Shown here piece after piece: positions 62,461 to 64,000 of a stretch of 64,000 nt of DNA. How positions within the stretch are numbered: the first letter of the stretch is position 1; every line of letters begins with the position of its first letter. The stretch lies in NCBI GenBank assembly GCA_021773795.1, contig JAJFJT010000012.1, forward strand, positions 62,001 to 126,000. Reading direction: 5' to 3'. Both the position numbers and the translations under genes were made by a program. This DNA is from Gammaproteobacteria bacterium. Its GTDB lineage: Bacteria; Pseudomonadota; Gammaproteobacteria; HK1. The notes below the pieces were generated by a model, which worked only from the letters and a program-made list of their open reading frames with translations, ran no database searches and was not told the DNA's origin.

Positions 62461-63423
62461 GTGAGAGACTACCTGTTGTTTCCATCTATTGCACTATTTT
62501 CAATGGTGCTTTGTATGCCAGTCGATGTTTCTGCGTTGTTAATCAATGAGATCCGGGTGGACCAACCGGGATCAGATACCGATGAGTATTTCGAGTTGTC
62601 CGGAACGCCTGGTGAATCACTGACCGGTTTTAGCTATCTGGTGCTTGGAGATCGCACTGCGGCCCAGGGCAGTGGTGTGGTGGAAGCGGTGATTGATCTC
62701 GATGGCTTGCTGATGCCGGCGACTGGCTATCTGCTGGCGGCGGAGAGCTCCTTTTCAGTCGCTACGGCTGATCACACCACAGCACTTAATTTTGAAAATT
62801 CCGACAACGTCACTCATCTGCTCGTTGCGGGATTTAGTGGCAGTTTGAATGCCGATCTTGATGCTAATGATGACGGGGTGCTGGATGTACTGCCCTGGAC
62901 TGCGCTGATCGACAGTGTGGCGCTGATGGATATGCTTGGCGGTGGTGAGCGGGTCTACAGTAACCGTCGAGTGGGACCCGTGACTGGCGGCGCGCCCTTT
63001 CATGTCTACCGCTCTCCCGATAGTTTGGGTGCTTTTGTCGTGGGCAACGTGAGTCCTGGCTTGCCCGGGGAGACACCGGGCGCGGCCAATCCGGGGCAAA
63101 CAGTCCCTGAGCCAACTGCCTTGCTGCTCTACGCCTTGGGGCTGCTGTTTATGTGGTTTGGGCGCGGCTCCCTTACACTATCGATCTTTGTGCTCCCATT
63201 GAATCTGTCCCTATGGAATATGCCTCTCCGCTGGTCGAAGGTCGTTTGCTGCGCCGCTATAAGCGTTTTCTCGCCGACGTGGAGTTGGCGGACGGCCGCC
63301 GGCTCACCGCCCACACGCCCAACACCGGTTCCATGTGCGGCTGTGCCGAGCCCGGTTCGCGGGTGTGGCTGCGGGATACCGGTAGCAGTACCCGCAAATA
63401 TCCCTTTAGCTGGGAACTGGTAG
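62461..63423 (+). CDS. Lamin-tail-domain PEP-CTERM protein, read through into sfsA
   Basis: GTG 62461 follows GGGGAGGG. Signal peptide (LFPSIALFSMVLCMPVDVSA), then a lamin-tail-like domain, LLINEIRVDQPGSDTDEYFE to about residue 200, and a PEP-CTERM segment VPEPTALLLYALGLLFMWFG. Normally the protein would end in a few basic residues after that; here the frame runs on about 95 residues in another frame of sfsA, giving a Pro/Cys-rich tail that looks non-native. A small indel near 63160-63175 would explain it. The gene is anchored by exosortase processing if active. Confidence 0.7.
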   Translation: MRDYLLFPSIALFSMVLCMPVDVSALLINEIRVDQPGSDTDEYFELSGTPGESLTGFSYLVLGDRTAAQGSGVVEAVIDLDGLLMPATGYLLAAESSFSVATADHTTALNFENSDNVTHLLVAGFSGSLNADLDANDDGVLDVLPWTALIDSVALMDMLGGGERVYSNRRVGPVTGGAPFHVYRSPDSLGAFVVGNVSPGLPGETPGAANPGQTVPEPTALLLYALGLLFMWFGRGSLTLSIFVLPLNLSLWNMPLRWSKVVCCAAISVFSPTWSWRTAAGSPPTRPTPVPCAAVPSPVRGCGCGIPVAVPANIPLAGNW

Positions 63424-63917
63424 AGGCGCGGCCCGGGGTGTTGGTAGGCATTAATACACTCCTCAGTAACGGGCTGGTACGCGAGGCCATAGAAAATGGT
63501 GTGGTGCGAGAGCTGACGGGCTACCCGGATATTCGTGCCGAGGTGCGGTATGGACAGGAAAATAGCCGTATAGATCTGCTGTTGGAAGGCGGTGACGCAT
63601 CCTGCTATGTGGAAGTGAAAAACGTCACCTTGGTGGACGATGGAGTGGCGATGTTTCCCGATGCGGTGAGTGTGCGCGGCACCAAGCACTTACGTGAATT
63701 GGCCGGGGTGGTGTGCAACGGTGGCCGTGGGGTGATCTTCTATTGTGTACAGCGCGAAGATGTTCGTGAGCTGCGGCCAGCGGATGCCATCGATCCCGCT
63801 TACGGCGAGCAATTGCGTGTATCCCTGGATGCCGGTGTTGAGGCTCTGGCCTACGTAGCGAGAGTGACTACGGAAGGTGTTGAACTTCGACACTCACTGC
63901 CGATTCATTGCCCGTAG
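63213..63917 (+). CDS. sfsA: Sugar fermentation stimulation protein SfsA
   Basis: 234 residues from ATG 63213, which aligns with the usual SfsA start (MEYASPLVEGRLLRRYKRFL). Also present: HTPNTGSMCGCAEPGS, RKYPFSWELVE, VGINTLLSNGLVREAI, SRIDLLLEG with the nuclease-like Asp, YVEVKNVTLV, FPDAVSVRGTKHLREL. SfsA has a DNA-binding and PD-(D/E)XK-like fold; its role is unsettled. The start codon lies inside the read-through tail of the preceding PEP-CTERM gene. Confidence 0.94.
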   Translation: MEYASPLVEGRLLRRYKRFLADVELADGRRLTAHTPNTGSMCGCAEPGSRVWLRDTGSSTRKYPFSWELVEARPGVLVGINTLLSNGLVREAIENGVVRELTGYPDIRAEVRYGQENSRIDLLLEGGDASCYVEVKNVTLVDDGVAMFPDAVSVRGTKHLRELAGVVCNGGRGVIFYCVQREDVRELRPADAIDPAYGEQLRVSLDAGVEALAYVARVTTEGVELRHSLPIHCP

Positions 63918-63930
63918 TTCAATATTTCCG

Positions 63931-64000
63931 GTGCTGTACAAAGTCATTTCAGGTGGGCAAAGCGGGGTGGATCGTGCGGCACTGGATGCGGGCCTCGCCC
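63931..64000 (+). CDS. Putative molybdenum carrier / cpYpsA-related SLOG protein, N-terminal fragment
   Basis: The window ends inside it. GTG 63931 reads VLYKVISGGQSGVDRAALDA then GLA, the characteristic nucleotide-binding N-terminus (ISGGQ-GVDRAALDA) of the cpYpsA-related SLOG family, often called putative molybdenum carrier. It starts 14 bases after sfsA. Start and length cannot be verified. Confidence 0.65.
   Translation, partial: MLYKVISGGQSGVDRAALDAGLA

Overview
The window reads as about 64 kb of a gammaproteobacterial chromosome of moderately high GC. The core-gene set fits a Chromatiales-like or similar environmental lineage: OadGAB sodium-pump decarboxylase, a two-domain DUF1538 protein with P-II partners, FadE, MltF, SCO, ThiC/ThiO, an ArsJ-like exporter, DUF4124 and PEP-CTERM proteins. 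This placement comes from recognising families, not from a phylogeny. Both ends cut genes: an ArsJ-like MFS permease on the left and a possible molybdenum-carrier/SLOG gene on the right.

Layout. 1-3.9 kb: arsJ end, recQ, a tautomerase-like isomerase and a small conserved ORF. 3.97-5.26 kb: a complete IS4-type element with inverted ends and an 11-bp target duplication. 5.4-9.4 kb: an SDR dehydrogenase, a membrane c-heme/HAMP protein with no output domain, and a membrane FHA-like/trypsin-like protease. 9.4-13.6 kb: a minus-strand run of tolC, esterase, PQQ-type sugar dehydrogenase and methyltransferase; the last three overlap by ATGA. 13.6-17.5 kb: thiC behind a leader terminator, a short MITE at its stop codon, then sco and a ZnuA-like binding protein. 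17.5-18.6 kb carries no gene I can support.

18.6-37.3 kb is a surface-polysaccharide locus. rmlBDAC makes dTDP-L-rhamnose. It is followed by a truncated ABC permease, several glycosyltransferases (three with a GT8-like DxD fold, one of them fused to a KpsC/KpsS-like domain), two methyltransferases, an intact Wzm/Wzt-type exporter, a kdsA remnant, two GT2 enzymes and an NAD-dependent epimerase-like protein. The dead permease and dead kdsA suggest a locus rebuilt by recombination. Export is probably ABC-transporter dependent, with Wzt recognising a terminal, possibly methylated, residue.

37.5-42.9 kb (minus strand) is a tightly coupled five-gene operon: a CPA1 cation/proton antiporter with a cyclic-nucleotide-binding tail, a fused two-domain DUF1538 membrane protein, two P-II-like proteins and a DUF4124 protein. 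It looks like a nucleotide-sensing cation/proton antiport module. 43-48.5 kb holds a broken PEP-CTERM gene, thiO, a solute-binding lipoprotein, an L,D-transpeptidase and MltF. 48.6-48.9 kb has tRNA-Ser(CGA) and a 72-nt truncated copy. 49.1-52.4 kb is oadGAB. 52.4-55.1 kb has hairpin repeats, a MITE, a DUF6394-like membrane protein and a two-RCK potassium channel. 55.3-59 kb has rpiB and a TRAP transporter. 59-64 kb has fadE, an HD-GYP phosphodiesterase, a lamin-tail PEP-CTERM protein and sfsA.

The strongest unexpected observation is a 141-bp MITE (45055-45195) sitting inside the signal-peptide codons of the solute-binding lipoprotein. Removing the element and one TTTA target duplication in silico restores an uninterrupted lipoprotein signal peptide starting at 45030. 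The present reading frame restarts inside the element. A second 141-bp copy lies in opposite orientation at 52551-52691 with its own 4-bp duplication.
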